A stretch of 64,000 nt of DNA from AC-32 sp038236705 (lineage in GTDB: Bacteria > Actinomycetota > Thermoleophilia > Gaiellales > Gaiellaceae), in the NCBI GenBank assembly GCA_038236705.1, contig JBBRZN010000002.1, forward strand, positions 1 through 64,000, given 5' to 3'. The stretch's first letter is position 1; each line of letters opens with the position of its first letter. A program made the translations under genes and the position numbers. Under the pieces are notes generated by a model that worked only from the letters and a program-made list of their open reading frames with translations, made no database searches and was not told the DNA's origin. This document shows positions 25,575-33,433 of the stretch, one piece after another.

Positions 25575-25582
25575 GGGGCGGG

Positions 25583-25588
25583 AGCGTA
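25583..25588 (-). promoter_or_regulatory. -10-like box of the DUF1015 gene
   Basis: TACGCT on the minus strand with 8 nt to the GTG at 25574; supports the shorter start and a leaderless mRNA. It is part of a divergent pair with the box at 25606. Confidence 0.4.
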
Positions 25589-25605
25589 CCATCCGTGTTC
25601 GGACC

Positions 25606-25611
25606 TAGACT
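25606..25611 (+). promoter_or_regulatory. -10-like box of the OB-HD nuclease gene (leaderless)
   Basis: TAGACT with only 6 nt to the GTG at 25618; same hexamer as upstream of fumC. Confidence 0.5.
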
Positions 25612-25617
25612 CGTGCC

Positions 25618-26445
25618 GTGAGCGCCATTGCTTCCCTAGCCGAGGACCGGGTCGTCGAGGGCGTCTACGCGGTCGCGCGCAAGGAGCGGCGACGCACGAA
25701 AGGCGGCTCGCCGTACCTCGCGCTGGAGCTCGTCGACCCGAGCGGCCGGATCGAGGCGCGGGTCTGGTCCGACGTGGAGCTGCTGGACGGCCGCTTCGGC
25801 GAAGGCGACGCGGTTCGCGTGCTCGGGCGCGTCGAGCGCTTCCGCGACCGGCTTCAGCTGGAGGTGCGCTCACTCGAGACCGCCGAGGAGGCGGATCCGG
25901 CCGATTTCGCCCCGGCCCTCCGCCGTGACGCGGCCGAGCTGGACGGGTTCCTGGAGTTCCTGGCCGCGGAGGTGGCGCATCCGGGGTTGCGGGCGACGGT
26001 TGTGCGGTTCGTCGAGGACGAGGCGTTGCGAAAGGCTCTGCGGACGCTGCCCGCGGCGGAGACGCATCACTCCTACGCGGGCGGCCTGCTCGAGCACACC
26101 GTCGGCGTCGCGACGCTCTGCCGCGAGGCCTCGCAGCTGCACCCGCGTCTGCGCACGGATCTCGTGCTTGCGGCGGCGTTGCTGCACGACGTCGGTCGCA
26201 CGCTCGAGCTCCAACGCGGGCCGACCTTCCGCGCGACCGAGGAAGGCCGGCTGCTCGGCCACGTCCACCTCGGCCTGAGGCTGATCGAGGAGCGCGCCGC
26301 GGCGCTCGAGACAGAGGTCCGGGCCGAGTTGCTGCACGCGGTGGCCGTGCATCACGACGCCCGCGCCGCCCGAACGGCCGAGGCTGCCGTGCTCTATCAC
26401 GCGAACCAGCTCGACGCGATCGCCGCGACGCGGCCCGTCGATTAG
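25618..26445 (+). CDS. OB-fold/HD-domain 3'-5' exonuclease (YhaM-like)
   Basis: 275 residues. N-terminal OB-fold (about 10-85) for single-stranded nucleic acid, then an HD domain (about 125-270) with THHSYAGGLLEHTVGV, LLHDVGR and AVAVHH, the metal-binding pattern of HD phosphohydrolases. The domain order matches YhaM/CBF1-type 3'-to-5' exoribonucleases. GTG at 25618 follows a TAGACT box. Nucleotide phosphohydrolase activity is the alternative. Confidence 0.85.
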   Translation: MSAIASLAEDRVVEGVYAVARKERRRTKGGSPYLALELVDPSGRIEARVWSDVELLDGRFGEGDAVRVLGRVERFRDRLQLEVRSLETAEEADPADFAPALRRDAAELDGFLEFLAAEVAHPGLRATVVRFVEDEALRKALRTLPAAETHHSYAGGLLEHTVGVATLCREASQLHPRLRTDLVLAAALLHDVGRTLELQRGPTFRATEEGRLLGHVHLGLRLIEERAAALETEVRAELLHAVAVHHDARAARTAEAAVLYHANQLDAIAATRPVD

Positions 26446-26537
26446 TAGCAGCGCTCCGCCCTCCAGAAGACACGCATCCGGCACAGACTGGTCACACACA
26501 CGTGCGTTTTTCGCCGGTACCCTCAAAAGCGGGGGCA

Positions 26538-26554
26538 AGGGGCCAAAGGCCCCT
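26538..26554. terminator. Hairpin between convergent genes
   Basis: Perfect 7-bp stem AGGGGCC/GGCCCCT with an AAA loop, in the 140-bp gap between the OB-HD nuclease and ArsC genes. GGGGAAAATAG follows on the plus strand. Placement between two 3' ends suggests a shared terminator. Confidence 0.5.
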
Positions 26555-26585
26555 GGGGAAAATAGTTCTCGCGTTGCGCGCGTGC

Positions 26586-26969
26586 CTATGTCCCGAGCCC
26601 GGCGACGCGACGCTCGATTTCGTCTCGAATCCTGCGGACTTCCTCGATCGACGCGCCTGCCGGGTCGGTCAAGTCCCAGTCCATGTAGCTCTTCCCCGGC
26701 AGCACCGGACACGCGTCGCCGCAACCCATCGAGACGACGATCTCGGCCCACTCGACATCCCCTCGCGCGATCCCCTTCGGCTTCCGGCCGGTCAAATCCA
26801 CCCCGATCTCGCTCATCACCTCGACGACCTCGGGATGAAGCTTGTCCTCCGGCACCGAGCCGGCCGAGCGGGCCTCGCCGCCGAGCCGCTCGTAGAAGGC
26901 CTGCGCCATCTGCGATCGGCCTGCGTTCCCGATGCAGATGAAGAAAACCCGAGGCAGCCGCTCACTCAT
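26586..26969 (-). CDS. arsC: Arsenate reductase-like low-molecular-weight phosphatase
   Basis: 127 residues with the LMW-PTPase fold. The active-site loop reads CIGNAGRSQMAQAF and a second redox Cys region SMGCGDACPVLPG is present, the arrangement of thioredoxin-coupled ArsC that reduces arsenate to arsenite. ATG at 26969 starts three bases after the YchF-like stop, so the two may be co-transcribed. No ArsR or Acr3 gene is adjacent, so a tyrosine phosphatase or general redox role is possible. Confidence 0.85.
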   Translation of the reverse strand: MSERLPRVFFICIGNAGRSQMAQAFYERLGGEARSAGSVPEDKLHPEVVEVMSEIGVDLTGRKPKGIARGDVEWAEIVVSMGCGDACPVLPGKSYMDWDLTDPAGASIEEVRRIRDEIERRVAGLGT

Positions 26970-26972
26970 TGT

Positions 26973-27893
26973 CTACACATTGAAGCGAACCGTCAGCACG
27001 TCGCCGTCCTGAACCTGATACGTCTTTCCCTCGAGCCGCTGAAGCCCGCGCCGGGCCGTCTCCGCGTAGCTGCCCGCCTCGACGAGATCGCTCGAGCGCA
27101 CGACCTCGCAGCGGATGAAGCCTCGCGCGATGTCGGAGTGGATCGTCGCGGCCGCCTCGAGCGCGGTCTGGCCACGCCGCAGCGTCCAGCCGCGAGCCTC
27201 TTTCTCGCCGGCGGTGAAGAACGTCACCAGCCCGAGCACCTCGAACAACCGCCGGACGATCTCGTCGAGTGCCGACTCTCCGTCGCGGTACGAGGCCGCC
27301 TCTTCGACCGGAAGCTCGCTCAGCTCCGCCTCGAGCTTGAGGTCGATGCCTCCCGGGCCGTTGACGACCGTGACCACGGGCTTTGTCGTCAGCGGCTCGA
27401 GCTCCGGCGGCAGCGGGCCTTCCCATTCGCGCACCGACCGTCCCGCATCGACGTGGGCAAGCAACCGCTCCAGCTCGACCAGCTCGTCACGCAGCTTCGA
27501 ATCGCCGGACTTCGCCTGCTTCGTCACTCGTTCCAGCCGGCGCTCGACATGGTCCCGGTCGGCGACGAGCAGCTCCAGCTCGAGCCGCTCGAGGTCGCCG
27601 TCGGGCTCGGCGCCGGCGGAGAAGCCGTCCGCTACGGCGAGCAGCGCATCGACGCGGCGCAGGTTGCCGAGGAGCTGGGGCCCGGTTCCAGGTGTGTCAA
27701 CGACCCGAACCGCGGCGGGTGTCACCTTTGCCGCGGTCACGACCTGCGCAAGCTGAGCCAGCCGCTCGTCGGCGATCGGGGCCATTCCGACGTGCTCCTT
27801 GCCGAAGTCCGGGCCGACGCCCGCACTGGTCAGCGCGTTGAAGAGCGTGGTCTTCCCGGCCGCCGGGAGCCCGACGATTCCGACCTCGAGCAC
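26973..27893 (-). CDS. Divergent YchF/Obg-like nucleotide-binding protein
   Basis: 306 residues versus about 363 for YchF. Walker A is GLPAAGKTTLFNAL and the Walker B region VVDTPGTG. The C-terminal DUF933/TGS domain is well kept (FFTAGEKEARGWTLRRGQ, IHSDIARGFIRCEVV, YQVQDGDVLTVRFNV). The N-terminal domain is degenerate: the DIAGLVKGAS switch is absent and the NxxE specificity motif reads NGPG. A coiled coil lies about 100-150. GTG start at 27893. It may no longer bind ATP as YchF does. Confidence 0.8.
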   Translation of the reverse strand: MLEVGIVGLPAAGKTTLFNALTSAGVGPDFGKEHVGMAPIADERLAQLAQVVTAAKVTPAAVRVVDTPGTGPQLLGNLRRVDALLAVADGFSAGAEPDGDLERLELELLVADRDHVERRLERVTKQAKSGDSKLRDELVELERLLAHVDAGRSVREWEGPLPPELEPLTTKPVVTVVNGPGGIDLKLEAELSELPVEEAASYRDGESALDEIVRRLFEVLGLVTFFTAGEKEARGWTLRRGQTALEAAATIHSDIARGFIRCEVVRSSDLVEAGSYAETARRGLQRLEGKTYQVQDGDVLTVRFNV

Positions 27894-27897
27894 GCCT

Positions 27898-28458
27898 CTA
27901 GTCTCGCGTGACTTGCTTCTGCAGCGACGCCAGAGCCCGGTGCTGCAACGACTTCACGGCCCCCTCTGACTTGTCCAGGATGGTCGCCGCCTCGCCGTTC
28001 GAGAAGTTGAAGACGAACTTCAGGGTCAGCACCTGTTGCTGCTCGTGCGAGAGGCTCTCGATCAACTCCAGCATGCTTTGCCGCCCGATCGAGGCCAGAG
28101 CGTCCTCCTCGGCCGACGACTCCTCCGAGCCTTCGGGCTCCGGCACCCCCTCCTCGGGCTGCCAGCGCCTCGTGGCACGGAAGTGGTCCATGGCCAGGTT
28201 GTGCGCGATCCGAAAGAGCCACGCCGAGAAGGGCGCCGAGCGCCACCGGAAGCGCCCGATCGCCTCGAGCATCTTGAGGAAGGTCTGCGTCGTCAGGTCC
28301 TCGGCGTCGTGACGGTTGCCGACGCTCATGTGCAGGTAGCTGTAGATGCGATCGAAATGCAGGAGATAGAGCGCCTCGAGAGCCTCTCTGTCGCCCTTCT
28401 GCGCGAACTCGACGAGACGGCGAAGATCGGCCGTCTGAGCTGGCGCGTTCGAGCTCAT
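27898..28458 (-). CDS. RNA polymerase sigma factor, ECF-like
   Basis: 186 residues. Region 2 (res. 18-85) contains EALYLLHFDRIYSYL, HDAEDLTTQTFLK and APFSAWLFRIAHNLAMDHFR; region 4 (about 130-185) contains LSHEQQQVLTLKF and the helix-turn-helix GEAATILDKSEGAVKSLQHR. The linker is acidic and longer than in minimal ECF factors. No anti-sigma gene is adjacent, so its control is not evident. It is followed by the YchF-like gene with a 4-bp gap. Confidence 0.88.
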   Translation of the reverse strand: MSSNAPAQTADLRRLVEFAQKGDREALEALYLLHFDRIYSYLHMSVGNRHDAEDLTTQTFLKMLEAIGRFRWRSAPFSAWLFRIAHNLAMDHFRATRRWQPEEGVPEPEGSEESSAEEDALASIGRQSMLELIESLSHEQQQVLTLKFVFNFSNGEAATILDKSEGAVKSLQHRALASLQKQVTRD

Positions 28459-28494
28459 CCGTTTTGGATGCCCCGCAGTGCCCGGCCGCTAACG

Positions 28495-28722
28495 CTAGCC
28501 GGGCGTGAAGCCGACGCGGGCTTCACGCGTGAAGCGCTTGACGTAGACGATCCGGCGCAGCGAGATCGTGTAGCGGCCGTCCTCGGACTCGATTGCGAAC
28601 GCGCCGTCGGCGTCCTGGCCGAGCGAGCGTTCGAGCTCGCCGACCGTGTCGGTCTCCACGACCGCACCCATCACCTGGCCTCCGTCGAAGCCGATCTCGA
28701 TCCGAACGCGTTCCTCAGCCAA
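28495..28722 (-). CDS. Small protein of unknown function
   Basis: 75 residues, alternating beta pattern (RVRIEIGFDGGQVMGAVVET and YTISLRRIVYVKRF). Starts at a TTG overlapping the epimerase gene by eight bases. No family recognised with confidence. Coding support: G/C third positions and the operon-like overlap. Confidence 0.6.
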   Translation of the reverse strand: MAEERVRIEIGFDGGQVMGAVVETDTVGELERSLGQDADGAFAIESEDGRYTISLRRIVYVKRFTREARVGFTPG

Positions 28723-29119
28723 CGCTGACGATCTCCGCGAGGACGCCGTGCGCGGCGTCGGGGTGGACGAACGCGACTTCGAGCCCGAAGAGCCCGCGCC
28801 TGGGCCGCTCGTCGATCAGCTCGGCGCCGTTGGCCGCAAGCTCGTCGAGCGCGGCGCCGACGTCCTCGACTTCGTAGGCGACGTGGTGCATGCCCGGGCC
28901 GCGGGTGGCGAGGAACTTGCCGACCGGCGTCTCGTCGCCGAGCGAGGCGAGCAGCTCGACGCGGTCGGCGCCGATCCGCAGAGACGCCGCCTCGACGCCC
29001 TGGTCGGGAACGGTCTCGCGATGCTCGAGCCGCGCACCGAAGAGCCGCTCGTAGGTGGACAACGCGTCGTCGAGGTCGTCGACGGCGACTCCGAGGTGAT
29101 GAATCCCGCGCGGCTCCAC
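28715..29119 (-). CDS. mce: Methylmalonyl-CoA epimerase
   Basis: Vicinal-oxygen-chelate enzyme that epimerises (S)- and (R)-methylmalonyl-CoA in propionyl-CoA metabolism. 134 residues from GTG 29119. Metal ligands are consistent with IHHLGVAVDDL (first His), the GPGMHHVAYEV segment (second His) and the final LAEIVSV Glu. GTG 29119 is preferred to ATG 29137 because the family begins directly with this strand and a TAGCAT box ends 7 nt before it. A glyoxalase-like dioxygenase is the alternative. The mutase genes are not in the window. Confidence 0.87.
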   Translation of the reverse strand: MEPRGIHHLGVAVDDLDDALSTYERLFGARLEHRETVPDQGVEAASLRIGADRVELLASLGDETPVGKFLATRGPGMHHVAYEVEDVGAALDELAANGAELIDERPRRGLFGLEVAFVHPDAAHGVLAEIVSVG

Positions 29120-29126
29120 GCCGCCG

Positions 29127-29132
29127 ATGCTA
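29127..29132 (-). promoter_or_regulatory. -10-like box of the epimerase gene (leaderless)
   Basis: TAGCAT on the minus strand, 7 nt before GTG 29119, matching the FNR box in sequence and spacing. Confidence 0.4.
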
Positions 29133-29143
29133 TCCACTGCTGC

Positions 29144-30652
29144 TCAGTCGGCGGCGACGATCCGCACGGTGCCGACGGTCTCGGAGTTCTGCGAATCCGG
29201 CTCCACGCCGGCGAGCAGCGCTCCGAGCTCGTCCTTGTCGAGCGTCTCCTTCTCGAGCAGCTCCTTGGCGACCCGGTCGAGCGAGGCGCGGTGCTTCTGG
29301 AGCAGCCGCAGCGCCTCCTCGAAGGCCTCGTCGGTGAGCCGCGCCTGCTCCTGGTCGCGCAGCCGCTTCGTCTCCTCCGAAAGCGCGTAGTTGTCGGCGC
29401 GCATCGTGCGGGACGAGACCTCCGACATGCCGTAGTCGAAGACCATCGCGCGGGCGAGCTCCGTCACGCGCTCGAGGTCGTTCGCGGCGCCGTTCGTGAC
29501 GCGCCCGAAGACGATCTGCTCCGCGGCCCGGCCGGCGAGGCAGACCTTCAGCAGGTCCTCGAACTCCTCGGTCGTGTGCAGGTAGCGCTCCTCGGCCGGC
29601 AGGTTGAGCGTGTACCCGAGCGCCTGGCCGCGCGACACGATTGTCACCTTGTGCACGGGCAGCAGGTCGCCGGTCAGGTGCGACATGACCGCGTGGCCGG
29701 CCTCGTGGTATGCCAGGATCCGCCGCTCCTTCTCCGTCACGACCTTGCGCTGCTGCAGCCCCGCGACGACGCGTTCCATCGCGTCCTCGAAATCGCACTC
29801 CCTGATCGACGTCTGGCTCAAGCGGCCGGCGAAGATCGCGGCCTCGTTGGCGATGTTCTCGAGCTCGGCGCCGGTGAGGCCCGCGGTCTGCCGAGCGACC
29901 GACTTCAGGTCGACGTCCTCGGCCAGCGGCTTGCCTCTGGTGTGGACGAGCAGGATCGCCTCGCGACCGGCGAGATCTGGCGCCGAGACGAGCACCTGGC
30001 GGTCGAAGCGTCCCGGGCGGAGGAGTGCCACGTCGAGGTCCTGGAGGCGGTTCGACGCGCCCATCACGACGACCTGCTCGCGAGACTCGAAGCCGTCCAG
30101 CTCGACGAGCAGCTGATTCAGCGTCTGATCCTGCTCGCGGCTGAAGCCGTGGCCCGTACGTTGCCCGCCGACCGCGTCGAGCTCGTCGATGAAGATGATC
30201 GCGGGCGCGTTCTTCCGCGCCTCCTCGAAAAGCTTGCGGATCCGCGCGGCGCCGAGACCGGCGAACATCTCGACGAAGGCCGAGGCGCTCTGCGCGTAGA
30301 ACTTCGCGCCCGCCTCGCTGGCGATCGCCTTGGCCAGCAGCGTCTTGCCGGTCCCGGGCGGGCCGTAGAGGAGGATCCCCTTCGGGATGCGCGCGCCGAG
30401 ACGGCCGAACCGCTCCGGTTCGCGCAGGAAGTCCACGACCTCCGCGAGCTCCGCCTTGGCCTCGTCGAGGCCCGCCACGTCGTCCCAGGAGACGGTCGAG
30501 GCGGCGGTGATCGTCTTGGTGGCGGTCACCCTCGGCATCACCTGGAGCGTGCGCCAGAGGATGTAGACCATCAGCACGAGCAGCACCGCGAAGAACAGCG
30601 GTAGCCAGTTCGCGATTCCGTCCCTGATGAAGACCAACCAGTCCATGCTCAC
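29144..30652 (-). CDS. ftsH: FtsH-type membrane AAA+ zinc protease, short N-terminus
   Basis: ATP-dependent protease for membrane and regulatory proteins. 502 residues versus about 610-650 for standard FtsH. One TM helix (res. 17-36) followed directly by the AAA+ module: DVAGLDEAKAEL, Walker A GPPGTGKT, Walker B IIFIDELDAVG, SRH LLRPGRFDR; then the M41 protease with HEAGH. The usual second TM and intervening extracytoplasmic domain are missing, so the N-terminus probably differs in orientation or partner contacts. GTG 30652 used; ATG 30646 is an alternative. Confidence 0.9.
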   Translation of the reverse strand: MSMDWLVFIRDGIANWLPLFFAVLLVLMVYILWRTLQVMPRVTATKTITAASTVSWDDVAGLDEAKAELAEVVDFLREPERFGRLGARIPKGILLYGPPGTGKTLLAKAIASEAGAKFYAQSASAFVEMFAGLGAARIRKLFEEARKNAPAIIFIDELDAVGGQRTGHGFSREQDQTLNQLLVELDGFESREQVVVMGASNRLQDLDVALLRPGRFDRQVLVSAPDLAGREAILLVHTRGKPLAEDVDLKSVARQTAGLTGAELENIANEAAIFAGRLSQTSIRECDFEDAMERVVAGLQQRKVVTEKERRILAYHEAGHAVMSHLTGDLLPVHKVTIVSRGQALGYTLNLPAEERYLHTTEEFEDLLKVCLAGRAAEQIVFGRVTNGAANDLERVTELARAMVFDYGMSEVSSRTMRADNYALSEETKRLRDQEQARLTDEAFEEALRLLQKHRASLDRVAKELLEKETLDKDELGALLAGVEPDSQNSETVGTVRIVAAD

Positions 30653-30682
30653 TCTTGTTATCGACGGCTTTGGCCGCCGAGT

Positions 30683-30877
30683 CTACTGTCCTGCAGGCGA
30701 GTCGCCGAGGATTGCAGCCGTTTTCGGCGTCGTGAGCAGCTCGATCGCCGCGAGCTGCTCGACCCCGCTGGCCGGCGAGCACGTGCAGGAGCCGCCCCAC
30801 CTCCGGATGGACGAGCGCTCGCCGAGCTCACGCTCGAGCTGCAGGGCGCGCTCGACGAGCGGTGGGGTCTCAGGCAA
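30683..30877 (-). CDS. Putative 64-residue protein
   Basis: Fills the gap between the nicotinamidase-like and ftsH genes. TTG start at 30877 overlaps the upstream gene by eight bases. The frame is open with strong G/C third positions and an amphipathic N-terminus (LVERALQLERELGE), then WGGSCTCSPASG with two cysteines and AAIELLTTPKTAAILG. No family recognised. Could be a real coupled small protein or a chance frame. Confidence 0.45.
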   Translation of the reverse strand: MPETPPLVERALQLERELGERSSIRRWGGSCTCSPASGVEQLAAIELLTTPKTAAILGDSPAGQ

Positions 30878-31496
30878 ACGCTCGCACGACGTCGTCTGCG
30901 CTCGCGAACTCGACGCCACGTTCCCGCCAGACCTTCGTGCAGGCCTCGACCCGCGCCTCGTCGAGCCCGCGCGCCGCGTCCTCGACGAAGACCACGCGCC
31001 GCCCGCGTAGCAGGAAGCCGAGGATCGCCGCGTCGTCGCAGACGTCGGTGGCGACGCCGAACACGACGAGCTCGTCCGGGTCAAGCGCCTCGAGCAGCGG
31101 CTCGGTGTTCGGGTTCGTGAAGACGTTGAAGTTCTTCTTCAGCAGCAGGATCTCCCTCCGCCCAGCGATGAGCTCAGGGACCAGACCCGGCGGAAAAGGG
31201 ATGAGCGCGAGCGGCAGCGGGTCCGACTGCCTCGTCTCGGGCACCTTCTCGGCGCCGGGGGTGCCGCGCAGGCAGTGAGGCGGATACGTGTTCTCGTAGT
31301 CCGGGTTGTCAGAGACTTCCGGGTCGGTCAGCTCGTGATCGTCGGCCGAGGCGACGTGGACGATCCCGGCCTCCCGCGCTGCCGCGACGAGTCGCGCCAT
31401 CGCCGGCGCAGCTTGCTCGGCCCCCGGCACATAGAGCTTCCCCTCCGGGAGCATGAAGTCGACCTGGGTATCCACGTCCCAGAGGACGCGGTTCAC
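30870..31496 (-). CDS. Nicotinamidase/isochorismatase-family cysteine hydrolase
   Basis: 208 residues. Catalytic Asp region VLWDVDTQVDFML, a Lys region KKNFNVF and nucleophile GVATDVCDDAAI give the Asp-Lys-Cys triad of the family. Adjacent to nicotinate phosphoribosyltransferase (GTGA overlap), which suggests nicotinamide deamidation to nicotinate feeding NAD salvage. The longer middle region (about 80-130) differs from classic PncA, so the substrate is inferred from context only. Confidence 0.8.
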   Translation of the reverse strand: MNRVLWDVDTQVDFMLPEGKLYVPGAEQAAPAMARLVAAAREAGIVHVASADDHELTDPEVSDNPDYENTYPPHCLRGTPGAEKVPETRQSDPLPLALIPFPPGLVPELIAGRREILLLKKNFNVFTNPNTEPLLEALDPDELVVFGVATDVCDDAAILGFLLRGRRVVFVEDAARGLDEARVEACTKVWRERGVEFASADDVVRAFA

Positions 31497-32596
31497 TCGA
31501 CGAGCTCCAGCCGCGGGTTCTCGCGGAAGCGGCGGCCGGACTTGGCCGAGGGGCGGCCGTCGGTCATGACAAGGTCCCCCGTGAAATCGTTCTCGCCGCG
31601 GATCAGCGCCGAGCCGACACCGTAGGAGTCCACGGGGACGTCCCGGCGCTCGAAGGCCGTGATCCGCTCGGCGTCGAAGCCGCCGGAGGCGACGATCCTC
31701 ACGTGCTCGAAGCCGTCGCGGTCGAGCGCCTCCCGCACCTTCCAGACGAGCCGCTCGTTGACGCCGCGGGGATCGAAGTCGCCCATCTCGCCCCAGAGCG
31801 AGCGGTCGACGAGCTGTCCGGAGGTGTCGAGCCGCACGCCCCAGAGCCGGGGGCCGAGCGCGCGGGCGACCTCGAGGGCGGTCCGCACCGAGTCGTTCTC
31901 GTAGTCCACGAGAACCGTGACGTTGATGTCGGGGCCGATGTTCTCGACGAACTTCGTCGCGGCGAGCACGGTGTTGCCGCCGTAGGAGGCGATCAGCGCG
32001 TGAGGCACGGTGCCGACGCCGCAGCCGCCCCACCAGGAGGCCTGAGCGTCGGAGGTGACGCCGATCTCGGTGCCGACCACCATCCCTGCGACGAAGGCGG
32101 CATAGCCGTCGCCGGTCTGGACGCGATGGTGGTCGTGGCGGGCAGGCATGAAGATGATCGGCTTGCGGTTGGCCGCCTCGAGCACGTGCACGACATTGGA
32201 CGTGATCAACGTGCGGCGCGCGAGCACGCCGAGGTAGACGGTTTCCAGGTGCGCGAACGAGGTGTAGTCGCCTTCGATCGTCAGTACCGGCTCGAAGGGC
32301 TCGACCCGGTCGCCGTCGTAGAGCGCCTGCACCGTCAGAGCGTCCCAGTCCTCGGCACAGAGCTTGAGCACCGCGATCGCCTCGTCGATCCCGCCGAGGT
32401 ACGAGTGCTTCTTCTGGAAGACCTGCATCACGACGCGCGGGTGGCGGCCGTCGCGGATGAGCACCTCGCGCGTGTGATTGAAGTACGCGTCGGTGTAGTA
32501 GCCCTCCCGCATCTTCTCGACGGGAAGCTCGAAGATCTCGGGCGGGAGCCGCTTCCGAGCCGTTGCGGCGAAGGTCGCTTCGGATCGACCGGTCAT
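31493..32596 (-). CDS. pncB: Nicotinate phosphoribosyltransferase-like protein
   Basis: Type II phosphoribosyltransferase fold; converts nicotinate and PRPP to nicotinate mononucleotide. 367 residues. Features: YYTDAYFNHTREVL at the N-terminus, MPARHDHHRVQTGDGYA around the active His region, and the C-terminal VASGGFDAERI and DSYGVGSAL, typical of the phosphate-binding end. ATG at 32596 is used; ATG 32617 would add seven residues. Overlaps the nicotinamidase-like gene. A nicotinamide- or quinolinate-specific relative is less likely. Confidence 0.83.
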   Translation of the reverse strand: MTGRSEATFAATARKRLPPEIFELPVEKMREGYYTDAYFNHTREVLIRDGRHPRVVMQVFQKKHSYLGGIDEAIAVLKLCAEDWDALTVQALYDGDRVEPFEPVLTIEGDYTSFAHLETVYLGVLARRTLITSNVVHVLEAANRKPIIFMPARHDHHRVQTGDGYAAFVAGMVVGTEIGVTSDAQASWWGGCGVGTVPHALIASYGGNTVLAATKFVENIGPDINVTVLVDYENDSVRTALEVARALGPRLWGVRLDTSGQLVDRSLWGEMGDFDPRGVNERLVWKVREALDRDGFEHVRIVASGGFDAERITAFERRDVPVDSYGVGSALIRGENDFTGDLVMTDGRPSAKSGRRFRENPRLELVE

Positions 32597-32625
32597 TTCA
32601 GACGGTCGGCACCGCATGCGGTGCC

Positions 32626-32754
32626 CTAGTTCTGATTCTCTCCACCGGCGCTTCGCTCCAGCTCGAGGCACGCGGCGAGGGCCGCCTCGGCGACCTCGAG
32701 CTGCTCGGGGGTCGGCTCGGCGGTCGCGAGCCGGTGCTGGAGCTCGTGGCCGGG
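32626..32754 (-). pseudogene. Detached 3' end of the DUF1385 gene after an in-frame TGA
   Basis: Directly after the TGA at 32755-32757, the same frame continues as PGHELQHRLATAEPTPEQLE... to a TAG at 32626. This matches the conserved C-terminus of DUF1385/YqhQ (LQ-LTTREP-x-QLEVAIAAL). It keeps G/C third positions and has no start codon of its own, so it is the tail of the same gene. Confidence 0.75.
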
Positions 32755-33420
32755 TCAAGCCAGCGCGCGCGAGATCCGATGCTCGGGATGGCGCGCCATC
32801 CAGCCGAAGATCTCGGTCGCAGCCGCCAGCGCCCCGAGCTGCGCGGCCAGGCGCGCTGGAGGGCGGAGGCGGGCAGGAGCGCGTGTGGCGAGCGCTCCGC
32901 CGACCGCGGAGCTGGCCACCAGCGGGCCGAGCATGTGCGACCCGCAGCGCTCGTGCACGCGGGCGCGGCGCTCGCCGTGCTCGTAGCTGCCGATCGAGAT
33001 GTGCTCGGCGCCGTGGTACGCCGCGAGCTCGGAGCCGCGCATCGCCAGCGCCGCCGGGGCGAGCGAGAGGATGCCGCCGACGAGCTCGCGGGCGAGCGGG
33101 CTCAAGCTGCGGTTCTCCTTCACCGCGCGCACGATCAACGCCGTGCCGGCCATGGCCGCCAGCACCTGAGGCCGCTGGAACGGGAGCCGTGCCTCGGGCA
33201 GCCGGCGCCGCACCTGCGGCAGGAGCGCAAAGACCTCTGCCATCTTGGCCGGGCCGCGCAGGAGTGGGTTGCTCACGCGCGAAGCGCGCAGCCGCTTGTA
33301 ATCAGATGCGACCTCGAGCTCGCCGTCCCGCCCCCGGATCGCGCAGGCCCAGGAATTCGGCCCGTGCACGAGGACGCCGTTGACGAGCGCCATGCCGCCG
33401 AGGCGGATCTTGTCCTCCAT
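32755..33420 (-). CDS. DUF1385 (YqhQ-like) membrane protein, cut by a stop codon
   Basis: 221 residues to the TGA; about 264 if it is read through, still shorter than Bacillus YqhQ (about 318). Conserved DUF1385 features: IRLGGMALVNGVLVHGPNSW near the start, AYHGAEHISIGSYEHG with metal-like His residues, and RCGSHMLGPLV. Hydrophobic helices about 120-155 and 190-215. Family function unknown. ATG at 33420 lies 7 nt after a TAGGCT box. The stop falls where homologs continue, so a C-to-T change of CGA to TGA is a likely cause. Confidence 0.82.
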   Translation of the reverse strand: MEDKIRLGGMALVNGVLVHGPNSWACAIRGRDGELEVASDYKRLRASRVSNPLLRGPAKMAEVFALLPQVRRRLPEARLPFQRPQVLAAMAGTALIVRAVKENRSLSPLARELVGGILSLAPAALAMRGSELAAYHGAEHISIGSYEHGERRARVHERCGSHMLGPLVASSAVGGALATRAPARLRPPARLAAQLGALAAATEIFGWMARHPEHRISRALA

Positions 33421-33427
33421 CGAAAAG

Positions 33428-33433
33428 AGCCTA
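33428..33433 (-). promoter_or_regulatory. -10-like box of the DUF1385 gene (leaderless)
   Basis: TAGGCT on the minus strand, 7 nt before the ATG at 33420. Its TAG doubles as the stop codon of the M20 peptidase gene. Confidence 0.5.

Noticed and set aside
32755..32757. TGA in the DUF1385 gene as a selenocysteine codon
   Set aside because: No Sec insertion hairpin seen after it, and the site aligns with an ordinary Arg-Pro-Gly turn, not a redox centre.
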